Counted from the stretch's first letter, positions 16,097 to 25,903 are shown. The stretch: 51,712 bases of DNA from Rhizobium mesoamericanum STM3625 (GCF_000312665.1 NZ_HF536772.1:446986-498697), one strand, 5' to 3'. A program made the numbers and translations. Notes: generated by a model not told the origin, from the letters alone.

Positions 16097-16894
16097 ATGA
16101 TCGCCCTGCGTTCCGTCCTCTTCAACACGATCTTTTACGCCAACCTCATCGTTCGCATGATCGTGCTCTCGCCCTATTACTTCGTGGTGCCGCGCAAGGT
16201 CGCCTATCAGATACCGAAGAACTGGGCATTGTCGAGCCACTGGTTGATGGAAAAGATCGTCGGCACGACTTTCGATATAGAGGGCCTGGAGAACCTGCCG
16301 GATGGCGGCTATATCCTGGCGCCGAAGCATCAGTCCTTTTGGGATACCTATGCCCTGCTGCCGTGGCTGAAGGATCCGGTCTACATTCTGAAACGTGAAC
16401 TGATGTGGATCCCGCTCTTCGGCTGGTATGCCAAGAAGCAGCGAATGATACCGATTAACCGCGGTGCGCGCGGCAAGGTGATGGTCGAGGCGTTGCGGCG
16501 CACGAAGGAAGAACTGGCAACCGGCCGCCAGCTGATCATCTATCCCGAGGGGACCCGCCGACCCCCCGGCGCCGAGCCGGTTTACAAATACGGGATTGCC
16601 CGTATGTACCGCGATCTGCAGCTGCCGGTCGTGCCGGTCGCCATGCAGCCCGGCCTCTTCTGGCCGCGACGCAGCACGATGCGCTATCCCGGCCATTTCA
16701 AGGTGCGGATACTGCCGCCGATCCAGCCCGGCATGGATCCGGATGCCTTCTTTGCGCATCTGATCAACGTGACCGAGGCGGCGAGCGACGAACTGCTGGT
16801 CGATACCGTCAAGCGCAATCCAAACCTGCCGCTTCCCCCCACCGCCGTTCAACGGCTCGCCGAATTGCAGAAGACGAAGGCAGCGACGGCCTGA
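16097..16894 (+). CDS. plsC: 1-acyl-sn-glycerol-3-phosphate acyltransferase (PlsC-type)
   Basis: A 265-aa inner-membrane-associated acyltransferase that converts lysophosphatidic acid to phosphatidic acid in phospholipid synthesis. The catalytic H-x4-D motif is HQSFWD (His78, Asp83), and the acceptor-binding motif YPEGTR is at 149-154. One hydrophobic segment lies at about residues 7-30. The start at 16097 follows GGGAAAG; an upstream in-frame start at 16070 is not supported by a ribosome-binding site. Rhizobia carry several paralogues (some for ornithine lipids), so the exact acceptor is inferred. Confidence 0.88.
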   Translation: MIALRSVLFNTIFYANLIVRMIVLSPYYFVVPRKVAYQIPKNWALSSHWLMEKIVGTTFDIEGLENLPDGGYILAPKHQSFWDTYALLPWLKDPVYILKRELMWIPLFGWYAKKQRMIPINRGARGKVMVEALRRTKEELATGRQLIIYPEGTRRPPGAEPVYKYGIARMYRDLQLPVVPVAMQPGLFWPRRSTMRYPGHFKVRILPPIQPGMDPDAFFAHLINVTEAASDELLVDTVKRNPNLPLPPTAVQRLAELQKTKAATA

Positions 16895-16896
16895 GC

Positions 16897-17430
16897 TCAG
16901 CCCCCGTTTCTCAGCCGTTCCACTTCACCGACCACCTGCTCCAGCCAGTGATCCCGAATGCCCATCTCCTGCAGATGCGCCAGCGTGTTGAAGACATAGG
17001 CGTCGTTCGGTCCAGATTTGCCCTTTGCTGCGTGGACGACGTGCGCCGCCGCGATCGCGTCGAGCCCACCAGCGTATTGCATGTGCTTGCGATCAACGAC
17101 ATAGGCGATAGCCTTGCTTGTTCTGCCATCGGCCAGTTGTAGCGGCAGGCAGCGCTCGAGATAGACGTTCGTTACGAGCTCGCGCTCCCTGAGGTAGTCG
17201 ATTGTTTCGTCCCACTGATCCGGCGCAATCCGAAAGGCCATGCCACGGCAGGACCCCCCACGATCAAGGCCGAGCACCAAGCCCGGATTCTGCTCGGTAC
17301 CGCGATGCACCCAGGAATGCACGCAGAGCGAACGCCGATAGCCACGGACAAGAGCCTGAGAACGCTCCAAAAACTCGAAGCCCGGATTCCACATCAGTGA
17401 TCCGTAGCCAAATACCCAAAATTCGTCCAT
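16897..17430 (-). CDS. Gamma-glutamylcyclotransferase (ChaC-type)
   Basis: A 177-aa cytosolic enzyme likely releasing 5-oxoproline from glutathione or gamma-glutamyl peptides. The family opening FWVFGYGSLMWNPGFEF is at residues 4-20. The blocks YRRSLCVHSWVHRGTEQNPG and GMAFRI follow, and the probable catalytic Glu is in YLREREL. The start at 17430 gives the family N-terminus; an in-frame ATG at 17472 would add 14 residues and overlap the ribosome-binding region of the divergent DUF2125 gene. It is convergent with plsC, with 2 bases between stops. Confidence 0.85.
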   Translation of the reverse strand: MDEFWVFGYGSLMWNPGFEFLERSQALVRGYRRSLCVHSWVHRGTEQNPGLVLGLDRGGSCRGMAFRIAPDQWDETIDYLRERELVTNVYLERCLPLQLADGRTSKAIAYVVDRKHMQYAGGLDAIAAAHVVHAAKGKSGPNDAYVFNTLAHLQEMGIRDHWLEQVVGEVERLRNGG

Positions 17431-17483
17431 ATCACGCGCCAGACCGACATTCCCACTCGTATGAGTCACCATTGGAGAACATC

Positions 17484-18482
17484 ATGACAGCGTCAAGCCC
17501 ATCCCCCAGCGGCAGAAAATTCTGGATGCTCGGGGGCGGTATTGTCTTGGTGATCGTGCTCTACACCGCTGGCTGGTTCTATGCCGCCTCGCAACTGAAG
17601 GCGACCGTGCTGAAGGCAATTGCGCCCGGCAATACGGCAGGCGTCAGTGGCGAGTGCACAGATATCAACTTCCGCGGCTATCCGTTCCGGATTGGCCTGT
17701 TCTGCTCCAAGGTCGACGTGGACGATACCGTCAATGGCGTCTCGGCAAGCTTCGGCGAGCTGCGCTCCGCAGCCCAGGTCTATGCGCCTGGCCATATCGT
17801 CTGGGAGCTCGATTCGCCCGCAGAGATCCGCAGCGCCCATGGCTTGACGCTGAACGCCGAATGGGCAAGCCTGCAATCCAGCCTGATCACCAAGTTGAAG
17901 GGGATCGATCGCTCATCGACCGTCATTGACGGGCTCAAGGGCACCGCCGTCTCCGCGCAGACAGGTCAGACGATCAATTTCGACGCCGCCCATACGGAAA
18001 TCCACCTGCGCCAGAACAATAGCGACCTCGACGGCGCAATTTCCGCGACGGAGGTCAATACAGCGATCAAGGATTGGCCCGCCATTCCCAAGCTTTCAGT
18101 GAGTGCTGACGTGACGGTGGCCGGCAAGGCCGGCATGATCGACGGCAGCGATCAGAAGGGGCTCTACGGCGCCAGCGGCGAACTGCGAAAAGTCGTGGCC
18201 GACATCGGTGACGGCAAGGTCATGACGCTGAGCGGGCCCTTCTCCTTCGATGAGGAGGGCTACCTGTCGGGCAAATTCAAGCTGGAGATCGAACAGCTTG
18301 GCCCCTGGCGCGACAGCGTCAAACAAACTTTCCCCGGGATCGCCAAGACCGTCGATACCGCGGCCAAACTGCTGAAGGCGCTGGCCGGCGGCGGCGACAA
18401 GGTTTCCGTCGATCTCGTGGTCGCGCGTGGTAACGCCACGGTCGGCGGCTTCATTCCGTTGGGTTCGATCCCGCCGATCTGA
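17484..18482 (+). CDS. DUF2125 domain protein
   Basis: A 332-aa protein with an N-terminal membrane anchor (residues 14-35, MLGGGIVLVIVLYTAG) and a large periplasmic beta-rich domain of the DUF2125 type. Typical is the block CTDINFRGYPFRIGLFCSKV with two cysteines. The C-terminus ends in FIPLGSIPPI. The function is unknown. The ATG at 17484 follows TTGGAGAA. It is convergent with tyrC. Confidence 0.8.
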   Translation: MTASSPSPSGRKFWMLGGGIVLVIVLYTAGWFYAASQLKATVLKAIAPGNTAGVSGECTDINFRGYPFRIGLFCSKVDVDDTVNGVSASFGELRSAAQVYAPGHIVWELDSPAEIRSAHGLTLNAEWASLQSSLITKLKGIDRSSTVIDGLKGTAVSAQTGQTINFDAAHTEIHLRQNNSDLDGAISATEVNTAIKDWPAIPKLSVSADVTVAGKAGMIDGSDQKGLYGASGELRKVVADIGDGKVMTLSGPFSFDEEGYLSGKFKLEIEQLGPWRDSVKQTFPGIAKTVDTAAKLLKALAGGGDKVSVDLVVARGNATVGGFIPLGSIPPI

Positions 18483-18494
18483 GATGAGAGCCTT

Positions 18495-19424
18495 TCAAGC
18501 TTTCTTTTCGAGTGGATGCGGGCGCCCGAAATCCGGTGCGTCGACATCCTGGCCGGCCTGGATGATGGAGCGGCGGATGGCACGGGTACGAGTGAAAAGA
18601 TCAAAAATCTTGTCGCCCTCGCCCCACCGAATGGCCCGCTGCAGATAGGCGAGATCCTCAGAAAAGCGCGCCAGCATTTCGAGGATCGCATCCTTGTTGT
18701 GCAGGCAAACGTCGCGCCACATCGTCGGATCGGAGGCCGCTAGACGCGTGAAGTCGCGGAAGCCGGAGGCGGAATACTTGATGACTTCCGATTCGGTGAC
18801 CGCCTCGAGGTCATCCGCCGTGCCGACGATGTTGTAGGCGATAATATGCGGTAGGTGTGAGACGATGGCGAGCACCTTGTCATGATGCTCCGGATCCATT
18901 TCGTCGACCTTGGAGCCGAGCGCTTCCCAGAACCGCCGCAGCCGCTTCAACGCCGTCTCGTCCGTGCCCGCAATCGGTGTAAAGATACACCAGCGCCCTT
19001 CAAAGAGCCCGGCGAAGCCCGCGTCCGGTCCTGATTTCTCCGTACCGGCCAGCGGATGGCCAGGGATGAAATGGACATGTGGTGGCATGTGGGGCTGCAT
19101 CTGCGCTATGACCGAAGCCTTGGTCGAACCGACATCGGTGACGATCGCGCCGACTTTCAGGTTGCTCGCGACTTCTTTCGCCACACTCTCCGACGCACCA
19201 ACGGGCACCGAGACGATGACCAGGTCCGCATCCTTTACCGCCTCGGACGACGACGTCGTGTAGCGATCGCCGAGCCGCAGTTCCTCGGCCCTCTTCAGGG
19301 TGTCTGCGCTACGCGTGGCGACAATGACTTCTTTTGCGAGGCCAAGGCGTTTGATGTCATGCGCAATGGAGGAACCGATCAGGCCAATCCCGATTAGCGC
19401 GATGCGATCGAACTGCATGGTCAT
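18495..19424 (-). CDS. tyrC: Prephenate/arogenate (cyclohexadienyl) dehydrogenase
   Basis: A 309-aa NAD(P)-dependent enzyme of tyrosine synthesis. The Rossmann motif GIGLIG is at residues 12-17, and the catalytic region includes [17 protein letters not shown] with the conserved histidines, then [21 protein letters not shown]. It lacks a fused chorismate mutase domain. Its ATG overlaps the hisC stop by 4 bases (ATGA), so the two are translated together, linking aromatic and histidinol-phosphate-type aminotransfer. Confidence 0.93.
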   Translation of the reverse strand: MTMQFDRIALIGIGLIGSSIAHDIKRLGLAKEVIVATRSADTLKRAEELRLGDRYTTSSSEAVKDADLVIVSVPVGASESVAKEVASNLKVGAIVTDVGSTKASVIAQMQPHMPPHVHFIPGHPLAGTEKSGPDAGFAGLFEGRWCIFTPIAGTDETALKRLRRFWEALGSKVDEMDPEHHDKVLAIVSHLPHIIAYNIVGTADDLEAVTESEVIKYSASGFRDFTRLAASDPTMWRDVCLHNKDAILEMLARFSEDLAYLQRAIRWGEGDKIFDLFTRTRAIRRSIIQAGQDVDAPDFGRPHPLEKKA

Positions 19425-20530
19425 GACTTGCGTCCCATAAACTCGCCGAGCGCTTCGATAACGCCGCGGTTCGCCTCTTCGGGACCGATGCTCATGCGCA
19501 GCGCATTTGGGAATCCGTAGCCCTTCACCGCGCGCAGGATATAACCGCGGCTGGTCAGGAACTCATCGGCATCGGGCGCGCGCTTGCCATCGACATCGGG
19601 GAAATGGATAAGCACGAAGTTTGCGACTGACGGCGTCACCTTGAGACCGATAGCCTCGAGCCCGCCCGTCATTTTCTCGATCCACGTCTGGTTGAAGGAC
19701 GCGGCCTCCTGCGTGAACGCCTGGTCGCGAATGGCCGCAGCACCGGCGGCAATCGCTGCCGCATTCATGTTGAATGGGCCCCGGACGCGATTGACCGCAT
19801 CGATGATATCCACCGGCGCGTACATCCAACCGACACGAAGCGCGGCCAGACCATAGACCTTGGAGAAGGTGCGCGTCATAACAACATTCGCGTTCGATGA
19901 GACGATCTCGATGCCCGCTTCATAGTCGTTGCGGCGAACATATTCCGCGTAAGCGGCATCGAGCACCAGAACGACATGCTTCGGCAGCGCTGCCTGCAGG
20001 CGGCGGATTTCACTGACCGAAACATAGGTGCCGGTCGGATTGCCGGGATTGGCGATGAAGACGATCTTGGTCTTCGGCGTGACGGCGGCCAGAATGGCAT
20101 CGACATCGACGGTGTGATCCTTTTCTCTGACGACAACCGGGGTCGCGCCGGCGCCCATGATCTGGATTTTGTAGACGAGGAAGCCGTGCTCGGTGATGAT
20201 GCCTTCGTCGCCCGGTCCGAGGTAGACATGGCAGAGCAAGCCCAGCAGCTCGTCCGAGCCATTGCCGCACATGATATTGGCAGGGTTCAGTCCATGTACG
20301 GCAGCAATTGCCTCACGCAATTCCGTTGCCTGGCCGTCCGGATAGCGCTCGAGACTGCCTGCGGCATTGCGGAAAGCTTCGATCGCCTTCGGGCTCGCGC
20401 CGAGTGGTGTTTCATTAGAGGAGAGCTTGTAGACGCGGGCGACACCCGGCGCATGTTCCTTACCAGGCACATAGGCTGCAATATCCAGAATGCCGGGACG
20501 CGGAACGGGCTTGCTCTTCTCTTCGCTCAT
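19421..20530 (-). CDS. hisC: Histidinol-phosphate/aromatic aminotransferase
   Basis: A 369-aa class I/II PLP aminotransferase. The PLP lysine is Lys224 in [27 protein letters not shown] is at 161-170 and DAAYAEYV at 191-198. The phosphate-binding Arg block is near the C-terminus (NALRMSIG). Pairing with tyrC suggests it also handles phenylpyruvate or arogenate in aromatic amino-acid synthesis. The start at 20530 ([14 protein letters not shown]) follows AAGGTC. Confidence 0.92.
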   Translation of the reverse strand: MSEEKSKPVPRPGILDIAAYVPGKEHAPGVARVYKLSSNETPLGASPKAIEAFRNAAGSLERYPDGQATELREAIAAVHGLNPANIMCGNGSDELLGLLCHVYLGPGDEGIITEHGFLVYKIQIMGAGATPVVVREKDHTVDVDAILAAVTPKTKIVFIANPGNPTGTYVSVSEIRRLQAALPKHVVLVLDAAYAEYVRRNDYEAGIEIVSSNANVVMTRTFSKVYGLAALRVGWMYAPVDIIDAVNRVRGPFNMNAAAIAAGAAAIRDQAFTQEAASFNQTWIEKMTGGLEAIGLKVTPSVANFVLIHFPDVDGKRAPDADEFLTSRGYILRAVKGYGFPNALRMSIGPEEANRGVIEALGEFMGRKS

Positions 20531-20636
20531 GAGATCGACCTTGGAAAATACTGGGAGAAATTCGGCTGAAAACTGCCCTGTGGCAATAGAACGGAAAGGC
20601 GGCCTTGTCGAGTGCCGGCAGGCCCAGGTCCTGGCC

Positions 20637-21377
20637 CTAGCGACTGCGCGTGGTCGGAACGCCATGGGGCGCCAGCACAGGCACGAAGACGCGCCGCGAG
20701 GCTCGGGCGGCTACCGGCAGGCCCTGATAGAGCCGCTTCTGCGCCTCGACGACGATCACACCGGAAAATGCTGGCCACAGGGTGCGTCCTACGCGATCGA
20801 AGAGGCTGCGCAGTCTCATCATGGTGCGAAGCTTCGAGGGAGGAAAGAACAATGCCTCGGCTGTCGCGCCAGGCGTGAAGTTCGTTTCCCGCAAGAGACT
20901 TGTCAGCTGCCCACGCGAATAGGGTCGCCCGGAGCCGAACGGCGTATGTTCCATGCGTGCCCATACGCCGCGGCGGTTGGGAACGACGATCACCAGACGC
21001 CCACCTGGCGCCAAGATCCGCCACAGCTCCTTCAGGGTCTCCCGCGGGCTCTCGGCAAATTCGAGGGAATGGACCATCAGCACCCGGTCGATCGAGGAAT
21101 CGGGCAGCGGCAATTCCTCGTCGAAGATAAGGGCCGTCGAGGAAAGCGCGCCTACCGGCCAGTTCACCGCGCCCTGCCCTGCCGGCATGAAGGCAAAGGT
21201 TCGCTCTGTGTCGGGCTGGAAACGATCGAGGAAGGGCACGACATAGCCGAGACCAACGAGGCGCTCCTGCGGCAGCCGGACCCAAAGCGAGGAAAGCGCC
21301 ATGGCGATCGACTGCTCGGCAATGCGTCCGAGGTCGGAATGATAGAACTGGCGTAAGTCGACGATATCAGCGTGCAT
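20637..21377 (-). CDS. Class I SAM-dependent methyltransferase
   Basis: A 246-aa protein of the methyltransferase 11/25 type. It lacks a clean GxGxG motif I; the corresponding region reads [11 protein letters not shown]. Motif-like blocks include [14 protein letters not shown] and [23 protein letters not shown], the latter a classic post-motif strand-turn. The substrate is unknown. The start at 21377 ([14 protein letters not shown]) fits related rhizobial proteins. It is divergent from gloB and about 106 bp upstream of hisC on the same strand. Confidence 0.8.
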   Translation of the reverse strand: MHADIVDLRQFYHSDLGRIAEQSIAMALSSLWVRLPQERLVGLGYVVPFLDRFQPDTERTFAFMPAGQGAVNWPVGALSSTALIFDEELPLPDSSIDRVLMVHSLEFAESPRETLKELWRILAPGGRLVIVVPNRRGVWARMEHTPFGSGRPYSRGQLTSLLRETNFTPGATAEALFFPPSKLRTMMRLRSLFDRVGRTLWPAFSGVIVVEAQKRLYQGLPVAARASRRVFVPVLAPHGVPTTRSR

Positions 21378-21467
21378 CGAGGCAAATGTTATCAGTGAGC
21401 GGTTGGACTTCAAGCCGCGACCCTCTACATTCCCGGTATACTCGCGACAAAGAGGCTGCCTGAGACT

Positions 21468-22238
21468 ATGAAACCTTTGGATTTAGACGTTTTTCTCTGC
21501 CGCACTGACAATTTCGGCGTGCTTGTCCACGATCCGGAGACCAGTTTGACCGCCTCAATAGACGCTCCCGATGCAAGCGCGGTCGAGAAGGCGGCAGTCC
21601 GCCGCGGCTGGACGATCACGCATATCCTCACCACCCACCACCATACCGACCACGTCGAAGGCAACCTCGCGCTGAAGGAGCAATATGGCTGTGAGATCAT
21701 CGGCCCAGTCAACGAGGCAGTGGCGATCCCCGGTCTCGACAAGACGATGGCCGACGGCGATACTTTCCTGTTTGGCGACCACACGGTACAGGTGATCGAG
21801 ACACCCGGACATACGGCGGGGCACATCTGTTATCACTTCGTCGATGACAAGCTGCTGTTTGCGGCCGATACGTTGTTTGCACTCGGCTGCGGCCGCCTCT
21901 TCGAGCGTCCGGCAGCCGATATGTGGCACTCGCTGCAGAAGCTTGCCGTGCTGCCGGATGAAACGGCCATCTACTTCGGCCATGAATACACGCTCTCAAA
22001 TGCCCGTTTCGCGCTGACTATCGATCCAGACAATCAGCGCCTGATACTCCGTGCGGAAGAAATCGAGGCCCTGCGGGCCGAAAACAAGTTCACAATTCCG
22101 ACGACGCTGGCACTAGAGAAGGAAACCAACCCCTTCCTTCGCGCTGCCGATCCTATCATCCGCCGCAACTTGCTGATGGAAAACAAGTCCAACGAGGAAG
22201 TCTTCGCGGAAATCCGCCGGCGCAAGGACAATTTCTGA
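21468..22238 (+). CDS. gloB: Hydroxyacylglutathione hydrolase (glyoxalase II)
   Basis: A 256-aa metallo-beta-lactamase-fold enzyme that hydrolyses S-D-lactoylglutathione to lactate and glutathione in methylglyoxal detoxification. The binuclear metal motif THHHTDH is at residues 56-62; further ligands are in TPGHTAGH and [13 protein letters not shown]. The C-terminal HAGH domain has [13 protein letters not shown] and ends with RRRKDNF. All expected motifs are present. It overlaps the DUF985 gene by 1 base. Confidence 0.93.
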   Translation: MKPLDLDVFLCRTDNFGVLVHDPETSLTASIDAPDASAVEKAAVRRGWTITHILTTHHHTDHVEGNLALKEQYGCEIIGPVNEAVAIPGLDKTMADGDTFLFGDHTVQVIETPGHTAGHICYHFVDDKLLFAADTLFALGCGRLFERPAADMWHSLQKLAVLPDETAIYFGHEYTLSNARFALTIDPDNQRLILRAEEIEALRAENKFTIPTTLALEKETNPFLRAADPIIRRNLLMENKSNEEVFAEIRRRKDNF

Positions 22239-22660
22239 TGTCGCCGGACGATATCATTCGAGTGCTTGGGATGCAGTCTCATCCTGAAGGCGGGTGGTAT
22301 GTTCAGACGTTCCGCGACACCGACGGTGGTTCGCGCGGATACTCGACGGCGATCTACTATCTCCTGAAGGCGGGACAGCGATCCCACTGGCACCGTGTGC
22401 ATGACGCAGCCGAGGTCTGGCACTACTATGCCGGGGCTCCGCTTGCGCTCCATCGCTCACAGGATGGGAGAAAGAGCGAGACGCTGGTGCTTGGGAGTGA
22501 CATCCTCAAGGGCGAGCGCCCGCAAGGGATTATTCCCGCAAACTGGTGGCAATCTGCCGAAACGCGCGGAGACTATACGCTGGTCGGGTGCACCGTAGCG
22601 CCGGGCTTCCAATTCACGTCCTTCGAGATGGCGCCGCCTGACTGGAAGCCGGTCGGCTGA
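22238..22660 (+). CDS. Cupin, DUF985 family
   Basis: A 140-aa single-domain cupin. Family blocks are MQSHPEGGWYVQTFR, STAIYYLL, and SHWHRVHDAAEVWHYYAG, carrying likely metal ligands. The C-terminus includes FQFTSFEMA. The function is unknown, although sugar epimerase-like folds occur in the family. The ATG overlaps the TGA of gloB (TGATG), so it is co-translated with gloB. Confidence 0.88.
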   Translation: MSPDDIIRVLGMQSHPEGGWYVQTFRDTDGGSRGYSTAIYYLLKAGQRSHWHRVHDAAEVWHYYAGAPLALHRSQDGRKSETLVLGSDILKGERPQGIIPANWWQSAETRGDYTLVGCTVAPGFQFTSFEMAPPDWKPVG

Positions 22661-22663
22661 TAG

Positions 22664-23560
22664 CTATTCCGCGGCGGCGCGTTGCTCGACCGTCGCGGCC
22701 TTCCGCCGGAACATCTCGTTTGCTGCCAGCACGGCACCACCGGTGACCAGGACACAGGCAAGTGCTACGCGCCAGCTCGGCTCGGCAAAGCCGAAAAGCG
22801 TGAGGTTCAAGGTCGATAGGAGCGGGGCGGCGTAGCTTGCGGCGCCGAGGATCTGGATGTCGCCATTCTTGACACCGAAATCCCAGGCGTAGAAGGCCGC
22901 GCCGACGGGAAAAAGCCCGAGGCCGGCCACGGCAATCCACTGAGATACTGCTTGCGGCCAGACGGTTGTCTCAAGGCCGAGGTGGCAGACGAGCGACAGG
23001 ATCGAGGTCGCCATGCAAAAACCGGTAACGACATCGGTCGAAACCGCATCGAAGCGACGCGTCAGCAGCGAATAGCCGGACCATGTAAAGGCGCAGAGGA
23101 AGGCCGCGCCGTAGCCGATCGTGTAGGCCCCGTCGAAATTGATGCCGTTGCGCCCGACAATCAGGAAAGTGCCGGAGAGACCAGCCAGTGCCCCCGCCAC
23201 GTGATACCAGCGCAGCCGCTCGCCCGGCAGCAGCGCCGATCCAACGACGATCAACAGTGGCCAGAGATAGGCAATCAGCCCTGCCTCGACAGCGGGCGCG
23301 TTGCGCAACGCGGTGAAATAGAGAAAGTGATAGCCGAACAGGCCGGCAATTCCTGTAATCCAGACCTTGGCCGGCTGCTTGAGGAGAGCCAGCCGCAACG
23401 GATTGATGATCAGCGCAACGGCGCCGGGAATGCTGCCGATGGCAAAGCAGATGGCCGAGAGCTGGAACGGCGGCATTGTCCCGGAGGCTGCCGTGAACAG
23501 CGCCAAAAACGACCACATGAGAATGGCCGTAAAGCCAATCAGCGTTGCCCGAAGCCTCAC
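22664..23560 (-). CDS. EamA/DMT-family transporter
   Basis: A 298-aa inner-membrane protein with about ten hydrophobic segments arranged as two EamA repeats. Family features are GSALLPGERLRWYHVAGALAG-type inter-repeat sequence and a C-terminal FAEPSWRVALACVLVTGGAV helix. Members export amino acids, metabolites or drugs; the substrate cannot be deduced. The C-terminus is cytosolic and charged (RRKAATVEQRAAAE). It is convergent with the cupin, 3 bp apart. Confidence 0.9.
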   Translation of the reverse strand: MRLRATLIGFTAILMWSFLALFTAASGTMPPFQLSAICFAIGSIPGAVALIINPLRLALLKQPAKVWITGIAGLFGYHFLYFTALRNAPAVEAGLIAYLWPLLIVVGSALLPGERLRWYHVAGALAGLSGTFLIVGRNGINFDGAYTIGYGAAFLCAFTWSGYSLLTRRFDAVSTDVVTGFCMATSILSLVCHLGLETTVWPQAVSQWIAVAGLGLFPVGAAFYAWDFGVKNGDIQILGAASYAAPLLSTLNLTLFGFAEPSWRVALACVLVTGGAVLAANEMFRRKAATVEQRAAAE

Positions 23561-23589
23561 ATGTCCTCCTTACGGAGAACCTTGCTCCG

Positions 23590-24366
23590 TCAGCTCGCGC
23601 CATATTTCACCGCAGTGATCGTCACCGTTCCGTATTGTGTTGGAATCCGGACATAGACCGGAGCATATACATTCGCCGCATCCGACTTGGCAAACCAGAT
23701 TTCCATCCGGCTGCTCTTGCTTAGATAATCGATGTCGCTGCGGCCCTTCTTATAGCCGGAGCGAGGGACAAACCGGACATTGCAGACGGTCGCCTTGCCA
23801 TTAAAGCCCGCTGTCGAGAAATCCTGCGAGCCCTTGGGTGAAAGCACCAGGTCCATGCGCATCTCGCCATCATAGATCGGCAGCCTCTGCGCACAGACAT
23901 TGGCATCGGCAGGGAAAATCAGACCCGAGATCGGATCGAGCACCGAGCGCATATCGCTTGCCGGGACATTGACCCAGTTCTGCGGCAGGCGGCGCGGCGG
24001 CTTGACGGTTGTCGAGGTGATGTTGCCGTTGTTGTAGCGCACCTCGTAAGTGCGGGCGCGCTTGCCGCTCTTGTAGTACAGAAAGTAGCGAGAGGCCTGC
24101 AGCCGGTCGCCACGCAGCACGCCGTCGACGCTTGTTTTGGCCGAAATATTGGTGACGAGATCGGCAAGGCCAGCCGAGCTGATATCGCCGGACACCTGGT
24201 AGCTCTTGTCGTCTTCGATCTTCGTCAGGAAGGCGGCGCGGGCAATCGTCAGGATGCCAAGGGACACCCTGTATTCCGTGCGATGCACGATCTCGCTTGC
24301 GCTGGCGGGAATCGCCATAATCGCAGCGAGCGTGGAAATAAGAATTCGTTTGCTCCAATGAGCCAT
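23590..24366 (-). CDS. DUF3108 periplasmic protein
   Basis: A 258-aa secreted protein. The signal peptide is RILISTLAAIMAIPASAS, with cleavage near residue 24. The mature domain is beta-rich and matches DUF3108 in pattern: EYRVSLGILTIARAAF, YFLYYKSGKRARTYEVRY, and a late domain ending in YVRIPTQYGTVTITAVKY. The function is unknown; family members are thought to be envelope proteins. It is divergent from rpmB. Confidence 0.8.
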   Translation of the reverse strand: MAHWSKRILISTLAAIMAIPASASEIVHRTEYRVSLGILTIARAAFLTKIEDDKSYQVSGDISSAGLADLVTNISAKTSVDGVLRGDRLQASRYFLYYKSGKRARTYEVRYNNGNITSTTVKPPRRLPQNWVNVPASDMRSVLDPISGLIFPADANVCAQRLPIYDGEMRMDLVLSPKGSQDFSTAGFNGKATVCNVRFVPRSGYKKGRSDIDYLSKSSRMEIWFAKSDAANVYAPVYVRIPTQYGTVTITAVKYGAS

Positions 24367-24483
24367 GTAGTGAACCCTGTTCAGGCGGCTGTTAGGTGCC
24401 TTTGATCAAGGTCTATACGCCTGTCTTACGATGAAGCAAACACAAGCTTTTTGACAGAATTGCGGGAAATGCCAAGGTTTGGC

Positions 24484-24512
24484 TTGACGCGCACGGCCTG
24501 TCTGACTATAGA
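24484..24512 (+). promoter_or_regulatory. Sigma-70-type promoter of rpmB
   Basis: TTGACG (24484-24489) and TATAGA (24507-24512) are separated by exactly 17 bases, near-consensus for the housekeeping sigma factor. The rpmB start lies about 90 bases downstream, which is a suitable leader. This is the clearest promoter in the window. Confidence 0.75.
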
Positions 24513-24604
24513 ACCGCAACTTTCCAATCATGGCCTGTTGGATTGCAACCCGGTTTTGCGCGGGCATGCAACTGATGGCCGAGAAAAACAAGAATAGGTG
24601 TTCC

Positions 24605-24901
24605 ATGTCCCGCATGTGCGAATTGACCGGCAAGGCAGTCCTCGTTGGCAACAATGTCAGCCATGCCAACAACAAGACCAAGCGCCGGTTCCTCCCGAAC
24701 CTGTGCCAGGTTACGCTGATCTCCGACGCGCTCGGCCAGCGTTACCGTCTTCGCGTTTCGGCTTCTGCTCTTCGTTCCGTTGAGCATCGTGGCGGCCTCG
24801 ATGCCTTCCTGCTCAAGGCCAGCGAAAATGAACTGTCGATGCGCGCCCGTCTGCTGCGTCGCCAAATCGTCAAGAAGACTGCCGAGGCCGCTGCTGCGTA
24901 A
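24605..24901 (+). CDS. rpmB: 50S ribosomal protein L28
   Basis: A 98-aa ribosomal protein of the large subunit. The N-terminus [20 protein letters not shown] and the block [12 protein letters not shown] are typical of alphaproteobacterial L28, and [20 protein letters not shown] follows. The start at 24605 follows AGGTG. It is monocistronic, with a strong promoter upstream and a hairpin terminator downstream. Confidence 0.97.
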   Translation: MSRMCELTGKAVLVGNNVSHANNKTKRRFLPNLCQVTLISDALGQRYRLRVSASALRSVEHRGGLDAFLLKASENELSMRARLLRRQIVKKTAEAAAA

Positions 24902-24931
24902 GCTTCGCCTGCTTCTTCTGCATACGGCTTA

Positions 24932-24968
24932 AAAAGGCTTGCACGGATGATCTCCGGACAAGCCTTTT
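24932..24968 (+). terminator. Terminator after rpmB
   Basis: Arms AAAAGGCTTG (24932-24941) and CAAGCCTTTT (24959-24968) form a 10-bp perfect stem; the 3' arm ends in a T-run. It sits between rpmB and the candidate riboswitch of the next gene. Confidence 0.75.
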
Positions 24969-24983
24969 GCTTTGCCGGTTCCT

Positions 24984-25017
24984 CGAACTGGTGGCATACC
25001 CCAGGATAAAAAAATGC
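24984..25017 (+). promoter_or_regulatory. Candidate preQ1-I riboswitch
   Basis: An H-type pseudoknot can be drawn. P1 pairs CTGG (24988-24991) with CCAG (25001-25004). The loop segment GCAT (24994-24997) pairs with ATGC (25014-25017), which contains the start codon. The linker 25005-25013 is GATAAAAAA, matching the A-rich L3 of known preQ1-I aptamers, and a C (25000) directly precedes the 3' P1 strand, where the ligand-recognising C lies in that class. The AGGA ribosome-binding site overlaps P1. It lies directly before a queuosine-precursor transporter gene, the expected target. P1 is only 4 bp, so I am not certain. Confidence 0.6.
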
Positions 25018-25649
25018 TGACGACGCGCTCTACGCTAATCTATGTCGCACTGATGACGTTGGTCGTCGTCGCCTCGAACTTCCTCGTTCAGTTCCCGTTG
25101 AACGGTGCGTTCGCCGGCATCAATCTGGCCGACATCCTGACGTGGGGCGCATTCACCTATCCGGTCGCCTTCCTCATCACCGACCTGACCAACCGCCAGT
25201 TCGGCCCGCAGGCCGCCCGCAAGGTCGTCTTCGCCGGCTTCGTCGTCGGCGTGGCCCTGTCATTCTACACGTCGGTCCCGCGCATAGCGATCGCCTCCGG
25301 CTCGGCCTATCTCGCAGGCCAACTGCTCGATATCTCGGTCTTCAACCGCCTGCGCCGTCAGGCCTGGTGGCGCGCGCCGCTCGTCGGCTCTCTGATCGGT
25401 TCGATGCTGGACACGGTGATCTTCTTCTCCTTCGCCTTTGCGGCCTTCTTCGTCGTTTTCGGCCCGAACGACCCGTTCGCGCTCGAATCCGCGCCGATCC
25501 TCGGCGTTTTGACGGCGCAGGCACCTCGATGGATTTCCTGGGCAATCGGCGACTTCGCCGTAAAGATGATTGTCGGTCTCGTAATGCTGCTGCCCTACGG
25601 CGCTCTGATGAACGTGCTGCGCCCGATGCAGGCGGCCCGTGTCAGCTAA
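25014..25649 (+). CDS. Queuosine precursor transporter (VUT/YhhQ family)
   Basis: A 211-aa inner-membrane protein with about six membrane segments. Family hallmarks are VVVASNFLVQFP, the polar block YPVAFLITDLTNRQFG, and the C-terminal WISWAIGDFAVKMIVGL. YhhQ-type carriers import preQ0/preQ1 for tRNA queuosine. The start at 25014 follows AGGATAA. The leader forms a candidate preQ1 riboswitch, which independently supports the assignment. Confidence 0.9.
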   Translation: MLTTRSTLIYVALMTLVVVASNFLVQFPLNGAFAGINLADILTWGAFTYPVAFLITDLTNRQFGPQAARKVVFAGFVVGVALSFYTSVPRIAIASGSAYLAGQLLDISVFNRLRRQAWWRAPLVGSLIGSMLDTVIFFSFAFAAFFVVFGPNDPFALESAPILGVLTAQAPRWISWAIGDFAVKMIVGLVMLLPYGALMNVLRPMQAARVS

Positions 25650-25903
25650 CCCATTCGGCCTTGTCGCGAACAAAGCTGCGGAAGTTGAAGAAGAGGCGCG
25701 CCGCCACGCCTGAGCTACGCGAAGCCTTCTGAACGGCGAACAGTTCAGCGCCACGTGAAGGCGTTCAGCCAGTTATAATGTTGCGTATGCACAATACCGT
25801 CTACGAAGTGGACAGATGGATCCAATCGCCACATTGATATTGTCCGGGAACTTTAAGGGCCGCTCGTAAACCATTGCCCATCTCGTATGGACAGGGATTT
25901 CCC

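Noticed and set aside
15176..16852. A 558-codon open frame antisense to the YdcF-type and plsC genes
   Set aside because: Composition is the reverse image of well-supported genes on the plus strand; no start signal or domain pattern.
25653..25767. Minus-strand frame ending ...FFNFRSFVRDKAEWVS in the gap after the queuosine-precursor transporter
   Set aside because: Looks protein-like but has no ATG and only a late GTG, with a stop close upstream; not supportable as a gene.
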